Source: Carallia brachiata (lineage: Eukaryota > Streptophyta > Magnoliopsida > Malpighiales > Rhizophoraceae). Taken from it: a DNA stretch of 64,000 bases. Shown here in pieces: positions 1-11,301 of the stretch (its first letter is position 1; each line of letters opens with the position of its first letter). Under the pieces are notes generated by a model. The model saw nothing but the letters and a program-made list of their open reading frames with translations. It was not told where the DNA came from and searched no databases. Location of the stretch: contig JADCRB010000041.1 in assembly GCA_021464245.1 (NCBI GenBank), positions 2,013,656 through 2,077,655 on the forward strand, written 5' to 3'. Position numbers and translations under genes: made by a program.

Positions 1-479
1 GATTTAAAAGGCAACTGCGGGCTAGTCAAAGAAAATTTCAGTTTGAAATGGGCCAAGCCTAAATATAATTGCCTATTCGGGCTTGCCATAGGCCAGGCCA
101 TGAAACTAATGACCGAGGGCCAGCTTCTTCCATACTCCACTTATTCCAATGTGTTAAACTTGAGTTTTGCTCTAAATCAATTGCCAATTGGAACAAATTA
201 TATTAATATTCAAGATTTTCAGCCTCGTGAAGCCGTTTACAATTTTCAAAACTGGCTGGCACCTCGGTTTGCACTTGGCACATTATACGATTTCGTACGA
301 AAAATTGTTGGTAAGCTGAATTTTGATATTCTAATTAATATCTTAGATGAAAGAAAATTGATAATTTTTACAATATGATTAATAATATTTGTAATGAAAA
401 ATTAATAATTTTTAATTTTTATTACAAAAATTGTTAATTTTATTGCATTCATATATTAATTAAGACACCAAAATTCTAT
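1..479. other. intergenic, no gene seen
   Basis: AT-rich sequence. The only open frame, 43-378 on the plus strand, begins with TTG rather than ATG and matches no family I recognise. The last ten bases (470-479) are the left target-site duplication of the MITE that follows. Confidence 0.5.
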
Positions 480-958
480 GGGATATGCAATTATTTAGTC
501 CTAAATCTTTACACTTTTTTACATTTAACTACTAAACTTTTTTGAAATTTCATATCAGTCCTAAATTGTTTAATTTTTCTTCAAATCAGTCCTTCTATTA
601 GTCAATCCGTTAAAAATTAAGTTTGACCAACGAAAATTATTTTTAAAAGAAAATATATTATTTAAATATTTTTTTCTTAAGAATACGCTCAAACAGTAGT
701 GTATGAGTTATGATTTTGGGTTTTTTGTTTTTTATAAGATTACACAACATATGTCTATTAACTAGTTAATTTGAATAGTATATTTTACTTTTTTAAAATA
801 ATTTTCGTTAGTCAAACTTAATTTTTAACGGATTGACTAAGAAATAACTGATTTAGAGCAAAATTAAAAAGTTTAGGACTGAAATAAAATTTTAAAAAAA
901 TTTAAGACTTAAATATAAAAAATATATAAAGATTTAGAAGTAAAAAATTATATATCCC
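480..958. mobile_element. Mutator-type MITE with long terminal inverted repeats
   Basis: The element begins GGGATATGCAATTA and ends ATATCCC. The two ends are inverted copies of each other over roughly 160-180 bp (about 480-660 against about 781-958), including the shared stretch around 'tcaatccgttaaaaatta'. It is flanked by a perfect 10-bp direct repeat, AAAATTCTAT, at 470-479 and 959-968. A 9-11 bp TSD with long TIRs is typical of Mutator-like elements. There is no coding capacity in the 479 bp, so it is non-autonomous. Confidence 0.82.
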
Positions 959-1775
959 AAAATTCTATAGAGTGTTGGTGCTCATTGCTTAAGCCCATTG
1001 AAATGCAGCGGAAAGTGTATGTTCCCCTAAGCAGAGACAAAAGCAGCAATTGCTGATTGCTATATGTAGACCTGGAAAAGGTGAAAAGATGAAACAGAGA
1101 GAGGTGTGGAATGCAGTGACAGACATACCCTAGCGGCTCTGCTGTGGGTAAGTTTGCCCAGAGCAGTAGCGCCAGCGAAAGATCAGGACTTTGAACTTTG
1201 CACCACACAGGGGTCTGACCTTGAACTAGAATTAATCAATTAAGGTTGCCGAGATGTTCCACGGCCTTTGGGGCATGGTGGAAATTGATAGTTCTACTTT
1301 CAACCTCTTTAATTAATATCTCACAATTTGTGTCAGACAAATTAGAGGCCTTTTCTTAGGATATATTTTTATTTTTACGGTGTTTCGCTTCATAATAAAT
1401 ACTTAAATGATTGATTGTAAACCATTTTGATGTTATAACAAATGGCCACAAAGCCTATACACAATCCAACCTACGTGTTGCATTAGCATCAAAAGAACAT
1501 ATGATGAACAAGAAATAAAGCAAGATTAAGATTCATACAGTAATTCCTTGTGTCCCAAAATTCTTGCATTAGAATTAATCAACAACATACAACAGGCTTA
1601 ATAGAAATTGTGTTTTCCCAAAAATCGCATGAAAACATTTAACACAAGAATGAATCAAGATTCCTAATTTCTTCAGAAGAAAAATCATTCTTCTCCTCCT
1701 CCTCCTCCTCCTCGGCTTCCTCAATCATAGCAGCATCAACACTAATTACAGTGTCCGTCTCGAGCAGCTAGCTGT
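959..1775. other. intergenic region downstream of the EXO70 gene
   Basis: This holds the right TSD of the MITE and the likely 3' UTR of the minus-strand EXO70 gene, including a short (CTC)n run near 1695-1712. A frame at 948-1208 (-) has no homology that I recognise and is not called. Confidence 0.5.
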
Positions 1776-3830
1776 TTACATTTTCCTCTTTGCCGTGGAC
1801 GCGGGGTCTCCTCCGCCGAACAGTTCTTCAATCGAATTCTCAATATCTTCGGACTGGAGCTTTATATACTTCTCGGTTTGTCTGCCAGGAGTCAGATACT
1901 GCTGGAACCTCCCCAGAAACGAGCGATAAGCCGGGATCACCACGGCCGATACGGAGACCCGAAGCTCTGATTTAAGCTGCTCGTCGCTCACGACCCAGGA
2001 GCTCTGCGTCTTGTGTATCTCATCAAGCTTAGCATTGAACATTTTGAACCTTTCCTTCAACACGGGCTTTGACACTTTGCCATTCACCTGCAAACCTTCT
2101 TGTGTGAGACACTGCAGCAATCTGCTCCAAGTCTCTCTTATGTAGTTCTTGTGGTGGAATCTCATGTCGGAGGACAATTTTCGGCACCAGGTGGCACCCA
2201 TCATGTCATAAATATCATTAGACCCTTTAATCTTTTGCAATATGTATCTGCCATTGTTCATCTGGAATATGCTGCGCAGCGAAGGATCCTTGTAGAGCTT
2301 TGCTTTGGCGTCGAGGTTCTCTTCCAACAAGTCCATTATTTTGGTCAATTGAACCCCAAATCGCGATGCCTTTGGGGTTCCACTGTTGTTGGCACCTCCT
2401 TCCTTTGTGTCCATGTCCTGTCCTTGCGCGTCGCTGGATTCCTCCATTTTCTGGTGCAGCTCGAAGACCTCATCCAATGTGTCTTTGTACTCGCAGGCGT
2501 ATTTTAGATAGTTCATTGTGTAGCTTGTCAATGGATGAACCGCGCCACTTGGGCCAGGAGTCTTGCCGCTGTCTCTCCTTATTGAGTTCTCAAGATCACA
2601 AAAAAGGCTCACGGCCGCTTCCCCGAGTCGGCATTTGGCAGCCCATGCTTCGAACATTAGTTCCTCGGCGTAATCACTCGAATAAGTATCGTCAATGGTT
2701 GGAATTAGATCTCGCACAGTCTCATACATGTCCAAAAATTTGAACAATTTCTCTGCTGATCGCTTTGTTAATGTAATAGCTTCGGCAAAATTGAGGAACC
2801 TTACCGTAACAGACGCCGCGGTATCGCCAAACAGTCTTTGAGACATTAAAGAGTACTCTGAAAACACAGAGCAGCAAAGGCTACGCTCGCTTGAGAAGAG
2901 CGATTTGGAGCAGTGCTTCATGACGTTGATCCAGGTGGCAATCTCCCCATCCAGCGAGTCCCATTGCATTTTGTGTACATCCTCCACGCTGATGTTGTCG
3001 TAACCTTGCTTCTCCAATTCGACCAGAAATGCACTTCTCCTCATCATGTTGTAGCGAATGCAACACTCGCTCTCATATCCTGATCTGATCATGGCCATGG
3101 CTATTCTGTTCATGTTGTTGATTTCTTCTGGTGAGTACCCAGGAAACTCCTCTTCTTCCTTGGATTCAGGTTGTTCCAGAACGCATTGATCTGATTGCTG
3201 ACGTCGATGTTGTTGCTTTGATGCTTTGGGAGTCTTGAGATCTGCATTATTGCCGCTTTTGTACTGACTGCAATTCTCTAGAATTGAACTGAACTCACCG
3301 TCCAAGAAGGTCATGGCTTCATGCAAGACGCCGCTTGCTCGGTTGAGGCAAGAGGCATCTGAAGGGAAATCCCGGAATAAATTCATCAGCTTTGTAATCC
3401 GATCTAACGATTCGAGAAAACCCGAATCTTCTTCCTGGTTTTGGCCAAACTTTGCCTTGCTCCCGTAATTTGCCATCATTTCCTCCACCATTTTGAACAA
3501 TGATTCCACAGAACCGGGAACTTCAGGCGGCTCAGACGGGTTATCTGATTTATCATTCATTGCGGACAAGGCCTGCAGGTATCGATCAACATCTTCCAGG
3601 ACCTGGGCGAGGCTTAATTCTGGATCAGGAGGAGGCTCTTCGACAGCTTCTTGATTCTGATCGCTTTCCTCCGGCAGCTTCGGACTATCAAATTTTCCAT
3701 CCACAGCGGCCTCAGGAACTGGCTCCTGAGGAGGGGGCACTTTAGGACTTGCAACGTCGTGTTTTTCAATGTTGTCGTCATTCTCATTTCCTGAAAAGCT
3801 ATTGCTTTTCTCTGGGGGACACTTTTCCAT
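1776..3830 (-). CDS. EXO70 exocyst subunit, probably EXO70C-like
   Basis: A single uninterrupted exon encodes 684 aa. EXO70 proteins are subunits of the octameric exocyst, which tethers secretory vesicles to the plasma membrane; the C-terminal region binds phosphoinositides. Residues 1-75 are acidic and proline-rich (for example EEPPPDPELSLAQVLEDVD). The conserved Exo70 domain starts near residue 290 and carries family landmarks such as HPLTSYTMNYLKYACEYK and NNGRYILQKIKGSNDIYDM, ending in SEDIENSIEELFGG. The MEK start, the acidic leader and the length suit the EXO70C clade (pollen-expressed in Arabidopsis), but that subgroup assignment is from memory of the family. Absence of introns is normal for many plant EXO70 paralogues. 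The start ATG is at 3830. Confidence 0.95.
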   Translation of the reverse strand: MEKCPPEKSNSFSGNENDDNIEKHDVASPKVPPPQEPVPEAAVDGKFDSPKLPEESDQNQEAVEEPPPDPELSLAQVLEDVDRYLQALSAMNDKSDNPSEPPEVPGSVESLFKMVEEMMANYGSKAKFGQNQEEDSGFLESLDRITKLMNLFRDFPSDASCLNRASGVLHEAMTFLDGEFSSILENCSQYKSGNNADLKTPKASKQQHRRQQSDQCVLEQPESKEEEEFPGYSPEEINNMNRIAMAMIRSGYESECCIRYNMMRRSAFLVELEKQGYDNISVEDVHKMQWDSLDGEIATWINVMKHCSKSLFSSERSLCCSVFSEYSLMSQRLFGDTAASVTVRFLNFAEAITLTKRSAEKLFKFLDMYETVRDLIPTIDDTYSSDYAEELMFEAWAAKCRLGEAAVSLFCDLENSIRRDSGKTPGPSGAVHPLTSYTMNYLKYACEYKDTLDEVFELHQKMEESSDAQGQDMDTKEGGANNSGTPKASRFGVQLTKIMDLLEENLDAKAKLYKDPSLRSIFQMNNGRYILQKIKGSNDIYDMMGATWCRKLSSDMRFHHKNYIRETWSRLLQCLTQEGLQVNGKVSKPVLKERFKMFNAKLDEIHKTQSSWVVSDEQLKSELRVSVSAVVIPAYRSFLGRFQQYLTPGRQTEKYIKLQSEDIENSIEELFGGGDPASTAKRKM

Positions 3831-4090
3831 GATGGCTAAGGCAAATTGGGCTGCTTTTTTTTTTTTTTTTCTTTTACCCTTTTCCGGGGCCTTGCCTTTC
3901 CTTGCCTCTTTATTATCTACCTGGTATTATTGGGACAAAGAATGGTTACAGAGATGTAGAGAAAGGGAATAGAAGACAACAAGAATCATTCTTTGAGATT
4001 ATTATTACTATCTCTCTCTCTCTCTCTCTCTCTCGTTGAAGTTTGACCCTTTATTGCATTTGATTCGTTTCTAAAATTTGTTTGGATGAG
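3831..4090 (-). promoter_or_regulatory. putative 5' leader of the EXO70 gene with a CT/GA tract
   Basis: Just upstream of the EXO70 start on the minus strand lie a T-run on the plus strand (3857-3870) and a 24-bp (TC)n tract at 4011-4034, which reads as (GA)n in the transcript direction. GA/CT tracts are common in plant core promoters and leaders. No clear TATA box could be assigned. Confidence 0.35.
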
Positions 4091-6129
4091 AATAGCTCGT
4101 GGAGGACGCTTGGGGTTATTTAGGTGGCTTTGTGCCAATGGTGAATAATAGAGGTGAAGAATTACGGCGTAACCGAAGGAGATTATTACGTTTTTTTTTT
4201 TCCCTTTTCCTTTTTTTTTAAAATTATTTTGTAGTGTTGTTAATATTTGTTTTGGATTTCGTGGTAAATTTTAAAGACCAGAAATGAGATATCAGAATTA
4301 ATGGATGGCCAAGACAAGGAACAATGTATTATATGTAAAGAGACGAGTTTTTCCTTTTTTTTTTTTTTTATCGATAAATTCTATTTAGTTTCAACCGCTA
4401 GTTTTAAGATGATTAGTGGTTGACCGTCGACCCAATTGTAAAAGACGTGCTTCCCTCACATAAAACTATGTCCAATTAAAGATTAATACAAGTGGAAGCT
4501 CAAAAAAAAAAAAGATTAATACAAGTGGAAATAAAAAATACAAATAATTTATTCAATCAAAAAAAAAAACCTATTCAATTAAAAGATAGTACTTTTCTAG
4601 TGACCTCAATAAACATGCGAGTGTAAATAATGTCACCCCATCCGTATGCAACATATTTGATCACGTTTTCGATTACACAAAACAATTAATGTGTTTTTAG
4701 CTATTTAATAAATTTAAGATGCTGCTCGACCTACCACCCCAAGGCATATTTTATTTCTTTTATTTTTTATAAATAATATTTATATTTAAAGAAATATTAT
4801 TTTAAAATATAAAATACAGATTTTAGATTAAATGTACTAAAAAACAAACAAAAAATATCATTATCAATTTATTTGTGGATGCAAATTATGAGGACACCAC
4901 ACTTTTCCGAGAAAATGTTGGTTTCCTGGAATTTGGTATTTTAATTTATATTTTGATTAAAATTAAAAATAATATTTTTAAAATAAGACTGATAATTTTT
5001 AAAATATCTGTTATTTTTATATTTTTAAAAATCATTAATTTGTGTTTTAAAAATATCAATTTTAATTTTAATTGAGATATCAATCAAAATATTAAATTTT
5101 AAGATATATATTAGTGCTCTTTTCTTAAAAGGTGTAAAAAAGAAAACAAAGACCCAAAAGATAATGGAGCCGATACATAGGTATAAACAAATGGTTAGAA
5201 GAATTGGATAGAATATAACGAATTATTATATTTATATAATTATATTGATAAAATATGATATAATAAATAATTATTTTATTTTTTTATTAAAAAATTAATA
5301 TAATTACATAAATAATTATATTTATTATAATTTAGATATTTTTCTGACCATTCGCCTTGGATTATCAACCATTTTCTTTAGATAATATGGGATTGGACTA
5401 ACAGTGAATTTATAACTTAAACGATATTAACAGTATTTCAGCAAATGAGATATCAAGAGTTCAAACTCTTGACCTTTTTAACTATTCTCCTTTTTTCAAC
5501 TAATTGATTTAAGTTTAAGAAAATTAAAAAAATTTATGAAATTAGGGTAAGGTGGTATTTGGCTTTGTTTTTTGAGGTACTTTTACATTTTGCTTTGAAA
5601 AAGTTGAGAAATGTGTATTTGGTAAAAATTTTTATAAAATTACTAGTTATGTTTAATATTCTAATTAACTGTCGATCCAGAAAGTAAATTGGGATTACTT
5701 TTTAATCTATCGATAACTGATAAATATTTATTAGGTCAAAATACCCCTCTATATATATATATATATATTCTTGGTTTTTCTCTACAAACGCGCTCTCAAC
5801 TGATGATGACAACTGTAAAACACTTGATGCCCATAGAAATTGGGAGCATGGCATGATTTAGCCCTATTTCCATAGATTTTTCTCGGAATATGCCTTGAAG
5901 ACGATGTGATATGTTGTTACATGTCAAATTATGGATTGTAAAAAAATCCAATGCTGCGTCATTAGACTTGCATTTGCAAGTTGGGCCATTGACGTTTACT
6001 TTTTTTAGCATACATAACGTATAAAGTAGATTGACAAAAAATAAATATTTTAATTTTTTTATTATTTAAAAAATAATAAATAAATATTAATTAATTAAAT
6101 ATTATAATTTTAATATAACAATTAATACT

Positions 6130-6161
<32 letters not shown>

Positions 6162-6830
6162 AACAACAACTAAACCAATCAAGCCTAAACCCTAAAATCT
6201 TAGGATCCAATGGCTAATAAGACGTACAAACACAGTCACATCCAGAACATTAGATTTTCTGTCGCCAAACTAATTCAAGGTCAAGTCTAACACATCATGA
6301 AAGCTTGAAAATGACAACCACGTCCTGTGTTTAATGAACATAATATTAATTTAATAATATTTAATAATTTATTATTATTTTATAATTTTAATTATTTAAT
6401 AATATCTATTATTTTTTAAAAAAATTATATAAATAAAGTCACCAAAATCTTTCTATAATAAAATGTGACTAATAAAGAGACACAATTTTTTTTATTAATT
6501 AAGTTATTTATTATTTAATCTCAAAAGGAAAAAAAAGAAAAGGTTATCACCTGCTCTCTCAAAAAAAAGTTGTGCCATATCGCATTATTAATGGAGCAAG
6601 GAAGATTTTTTTGTTTTTTTGTTTTAATATTATAGTTACAGACTTACAGTATCTGTAACTCTGTTACTTTTGAGTGTAAACTCGAATTTGCCAGTGTAGA
6701 GAGAGAATATCGAGAGTCATGGAGTTTCCATTAATAATTCTGTGGTTCTAGTCAAAGCCGAAGACCAAAGACCAAAGACCAAAGAACAGAGCTTGTTCAT
6801 TGCTAATCTAATCTCTTTTTCTGTTTCACT
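4091..6830. other. AT-rich intergenic region between EXO70 and PBS1
   Basis: No gene is visible. It contains a direct duplication of 'agattaatacaagtggaa' near 4478-4530, an AT-rich imperfect palindrome around 5218-5335, an (AT)n tract at 5749-5768 and an (AAT)n tract at about 6137-6162. The stretch about 5540-5750 has the T-rich 'tatttggctttgttttttg' look of a decayed hAT-type MITE end, but no partner end was found. Confidence 0.45.
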
Positions 6831-7101
6831 TCCAATAACTCACTTCAATACCAAAGCAATCTCACCCGATAACGTTCCAATTTTATTTTAACACTTTTTG
6901 TTGTGATATGTAATTCGTGGCAGCTGCTTTCATTGGGATTTTTTTTTTTTTTTTTTGTTTTTTGTTGTGGGTTTTTGTGAAAAGCATATCTTTGCTTGAA
7001 AATGGACTTCTAATTGGGTTGATGCATCTGGGATTTTGAGGGGATTGGAAATTGTGGGAAAAATTTGTAAAAAAAGGGGCTTTTTTGTTGATATTTGGGA
7101 G

Positions 7102-10100
7102 ATGGGCTGTTTTCCCTGTTTTGATTCAAGGGAAGAAGAAGCGCTGAATCCAGATAAAGGATCCGATGATCCAAAGCAGAGCATCCCTGTGGCGTCTGTA
7201 AATCTTTCCAGAGTAACTTCTGGTTAGCGTGGTGTTTTCTCAGTTTCTTGTTATCAATTTTTGAACTTTTTCTGTCATGCTGCTTTTATATTTGACGTCA
7301 TTGCTGGAGCTGATATAGGCAGTCTGTGTTTTGTCGACCACACTTGAAATCTTGCTCTCCTTCTACTTGATTGGTTATATTTAGAAAGATTTTGAGCTTG
7401 CGATTGAAAACTGTTTCTTGTTGATCCCACCAGACTCTGGCAGAGTTTATAATGTTGAATTTTGTATTGTAATAAGATCTTATCAGTGATTTCGTCAATG
7501 GGTACTTGATCTGATTGTTGGTCATAGGGTTAGGGAGTTTGGCTTGTTAGTAGCTTTATCCAATCTGTAATTTCATAAATTTCTCTTTAGCTCAATGGAG
7601 TCAAAATCTGTTTTGGTCACATTATGGGTATAGATTGTTGTATCTCATTGTAATTCTCTCTTTAGTCTCAAAGGTTACAAAATTTAAGTTTAAATTCCCA
7701 TTCTTGGAGTCTTTAATTTCCAGAAAAGAGGGAGTTAGGCTATTGAAATCACTCCTTTGTTTGGATGAAATTTGCAGGCGCTGAAACGTTTAGATCAAGA
7801 AGCAACGGACAGTCCAGGAAGGATCTGCATGTTCCAAAAGATAATCCAGCGGTCAATATTCCTGCTCATACGTTTACTTTTCGCGAGCTTGCAGCTGCAA
7901 CAAAAAGTTTTAGTCCAGAGTGTTTCCTAGGGGAAGGTGGATTTGGCCGTGTATATAAGGGGTGCCTTGATCGCACTGGTCAGGTAATTACTCTTTTTTT
8001 TTTTCTCCTTGTAATTGGCCCTGTAGGGCATTAGATTACGCCTCTCCACTACTATGTTAATTACCAACCCACCGGATCTACGAGAATGAGAATCCTATTA
8101 TGAACTTGTCATATTAATCTTATAAAACATATAATTTGAAGGTATATTTTTTCGAAACTCCTAATGTGCGTTTCCCATGTAATGACTATCATGTACGTTG
8201 CATTCTCATATCAGTACGATATGGACTGTGTCATTGTGAAATTTGTTTTACCGTCATAAATGGAAGATGGCAAAATGAGGTCATGGGTGTCTGCATGATA
8301 TGCTCTCCGTTATTTTCTAATTTGTTTTACGACCATGAATGGAGATTAGAAGAATGAGCGCATGAGGATAAATCACTTTCATCAGCCCTTAGGCTTCACT
8401 GGAAGGCTTTGAGGTACTTTATATAGTAATATCATCCCATTGTAATAGGAAGGGCAAGTGTTGGTGTAACGGTAAAGGTTATTCCATGGTGATCACGAGC
8501 ACAAGTCCCAAAAACAGCCTGTTTGCAAAAGCAAAGGTAATGCTGCATACTTTTGACCTTCCTAGACCCCCACTGATGTGGGAGTCTTGTGCATGGGATG
8601 CCCTTTTTAATAGTCGAGCATCTTTGTCAAACCTTTTTTTTTTAATGTTGTTTCAAATGCCTGAATTTTGATTTCTGTATCACTTTCTGACTGGATTCTG
8701 ATTGAAGACTGTCACCTAGTTTAATGGAACTTGTCATGTATGAGAAGCTGTTGGACTTTTGGCATGCTGGCCAGCAATTATTGTTAATTGATTAAATAAC
8801 GCCATTCAAATGCTCTATTTTTTTTTTTTTTTCTATGATGAGAAATCCCTTTCAGTTGGTTGAAGGGGAGAAGAGCAGTCCCTTGTTGACTGCAGCAACT
8901 ATCTAATGTTGTCCTTACATATTCATATGGGCTTAGATTTATAATGTTTGAGTGATTGCTTATGTTTATGTTCTTTGACTTCTGTTGTAGATTTCTCCTC
9001 TTGAGTTTAATAGTATGACCTGTAGTTGGGATACCTTTTGCTTCTCTAAACATTATTCTTCTTTTGCAGGCTGTTGCTGTTAAACAATTGGATAGGAATG
9101 GGCTCCAGGGTAATAGAGAATTTTTGGTAGAAGTTCTTATGCTCAGCCTCTTACATCACCCTAACCTTGTAAATCTTATTGGCTATTGTGCTGATGGGGA
9201 TCAGCGGCTTCTTGTCTATGAATTTATGCCGTTAGGATCTTTGGAAGACCACCTACATGGTAATAATTTGTTGCATTTCTTAATTCCCAGTTTGTAGTGT
9301 ACTACCTGTTTACTTGTTCTATAAATGGGAACGTGCTGCTCTGCATTATTTTGAATTTTCATGTGGCCAGTTATGTTTCAGTTGTGAATGCTGATTGGTT
9401 TCTATTGGTATGTCATGATAAAATGTAGTGCGGTCTGTGCAGAGCAATTAAAGATAAAATTATCATTATGGTTCTGAAGGGCTGGATATATGATGCATGA
9501 ACTCTTCTTTGCATAGCCAAAGGTCCGATTTTTAAGTTAAATTGACATCAAGTTCATGCTTGGATTACAGTTCTTCCATTCATGTGCCAGAAGATGGATT
9601 TATTTGGTCACTTGAAGTATACATCCCTCAGGGGAAACAATTGTTTATCTTCTTACTAACTTGAATTATGTGGTAAAATAATTTTCTTTTTTTGTTTTTT
9701 CCTAAATGGTTATAATAATTGATGGAACGTTGTGCAGATCTTCCACCTGATAAGGAAGCGCTAGATTGGAACACGAGAATGAAGATTGCAGCAGGCGCAG
9801 CCAAAGGTTTGGAATATCTGCATGATAAAGCAGATCCCCCAGTTATTTACAGGGATTTCAAGCCATCTAACATATTACTGGATGAGAGATTTCACCCAAA
9901 GCTCTCTGATTTTGGGCTTGCAAAGCTTGGTCCCACCGGAGACACATCACATGTTTCTACCCGGGTTATGGGAACTTATGGTTATTGTGCTCCTGAGTAT
10001 GCCATGACTGGACAATTGACCGTGAAATCAGATATCTACAGTTTTGGCGTGGTCTTTTTGGAGCTTATTACTGGACGTAAAGCCATTGATAGCACTCTGC

Positions 10101-10697
10101 CGCATGGAGAACATAACCTCGTCACATGGGTATCAAATCAGACCATTCTTTGCTTTTGTGTCCATCTGCTTATCTTCTTGTTAGATGCAGCTATGCCTCT
10201 CTGCTCAACGACTGTAATGTGATGATTTGGTCAACTTGCAGGCACTTCCATTATTGAATGACCGTAGGAAATTTCCAACTTTGGTGGATCCACGACTGCA
10301 GGGGCGGTATCCAATGAGGGGACTATACCAGGCTCTGGCCGTTGCATCCTTGTGCATCCAGGAACAGGCTGCAGCTCGTCCACTCATCGGGGATGTTGTC
10401 ACAGCTCTATCTTATTTGGCGAACCAAGCATACGAACCCAATGCTGCTAGACATGGCAACAGAGGTTCTGGACATAGGAATGAGAGACGAAATAGAGATG
10501 AGAAAGGCGGACAGTTGTTGAAGAATGAGGAATTGGACAGGTCTGAGAAGGAGGACTCTCCAAGGGAAACCAGTAGGATGGCAAAAAGGGATTTAGACAG
10601 AGAACGAGCTGTTGCCGAGGCAAAGATGTGGGGAGAGAATTTGAGAGAAAAGAGACGACAAAATGCTCAAAGTAGCTTTGACGTCGCTAACGGGTAG
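7102..10697 (+). CDS. PBS1: PBS1, receptor-like cytoplasmic kinase VII (immune guardee)
   Basis: Exons 7102-7222, 7778-7983, 9070-9259, 9738-10129 and 10242-10697 join in frame to 454 aa, close to Arabidopsis PBS1 (456 aa). All introns are GT-AG. The protein starts MGCFPCF, an N-myristoylation/palmitoylation signal for the plasma membrane. Kinase landmarks are the glycine loop GEGGFG (92-97), Lys114, the catalytic [10 protein letters not shown] (Asp212), DFG (230-232) and [15 protein letters not shown]. The C-terminal tail with EKEDSPRET and [13 protein letters not shown] is PBS1-specific. In Arabidopsis the bacterial protease AvrPphB cleaves PBS1 after GDK, which the NLR RPS5 detects. Here residues 240-246 read GDTSHVS, so the P1 lysine is replaced, and SEMPH is STLPH. 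An in-frame stretch upstream begins only with TTG, so the ATG at 7102 is the supported start. Confidence 0.97.
8449..8607 (+). mobile_element. Au-like SINE in PBS1 intron 2
   Basis: About 159 bp resembling the plant Au SINE family. It opens with 'gttggtgtaacggtaaagg' (pol III A-box-like), continues with 'aaacagcctgtttgcaaaag', 'ggtaatgctgcatac' and 'gaccttcctagacccc', and ends 'gggatgcccttttt'. The B-box region is shortened to 'cacgagcacaagtccc', so the copy is degenerate. A short direct repeat TAATAG flanks it (8443-8448 and 8608-8613). It lies in the 1,086-bp intron, same strand as the gene. The family assignment is from recall of the Au consensus. Confidence 0.75.
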
Positions 10698-11301
10698 TTC
10701 CATGTTCAGTAAATAACCCAATGGCATCAATCCTCCGGTTTGGTCTTCTGGAGGTTGAAGGTTCTCTGCGAGCTTGTTCAAACAGCTTCATTGTCAGGAA
10801 TTGGTGCCGATGTGTTATTTTCTTTTCGGTACATTATCTCCCCCTCCGATCTCTTTTTGTTCTTAACATGGGAACAAAATTATAACCGAGCGTGTAAATT
10901 GGGGGAGCAAGAAAAGAACAAGGCGAATTCTCAAACTTTGGACACAACACATTTGGGACCATGTTCTGCTCTCTCAAGTAAACGAAAAACGATAATGAAA
11001 TTTGTGCTTGTGGTTATCTTAAGAAGCAATTTAGAGGCTAATTGATGTAACCTTTTATTGTAATTAAGTTTTTTATAATGTTTGTTTAGTTTTATTATAT
11101 ATTTCTTATAAAATGTGAATAAACAAAGGATGTGAATAAACAAAGCATGCATTCCCCATATTTTTGGTATTTACATGACATCGTGGTTGGTGGCTTGGCC
11201 TACGAAAATCGCTAGCGTGAATGAAAATTGGCAAAGTTAGACATGCATCTATTTAAAGTATTTAAAGGGAGGCCAATAATAAATAGAAAAAAATTAGGCT
11301 G
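10698..11301 (+). other. PBS1 3' UTR and downstream sequence
   Basis: Non-coding sequence after the PBS1 stop. T-rich and AT-rich sequence from about 11060 to 11110 is a plausible polyadenylation region. A direct duplication of 'tgtgaataaacaaag' occurs near 11115-11143. Confidence 0.4.

Noticed and set aside
948..1208. 86-codon minus-strand frame near the first MITE
   Set aside because: No recognisable family and part of it lies in the MITE end and TSD.
2100..2743. Plus-strand open frames inside the EXO70 gene
   Set aside because: They are antisense shadows of the well-supported minus-strand EXO70 frame and resemble no family.
6187..6195. Telomere-like AAACCCTAA
   Set aside because: A single short match, about 0.9 kb upstream of PBS1; expected by chance and not a telomere or a clear telo-box promoter.
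7036..7101. In-frame upstream extension of PBS1
   Set aside because: The first codon is TTG, not ATG, and the extension would bury the MGC myristoylation signal.
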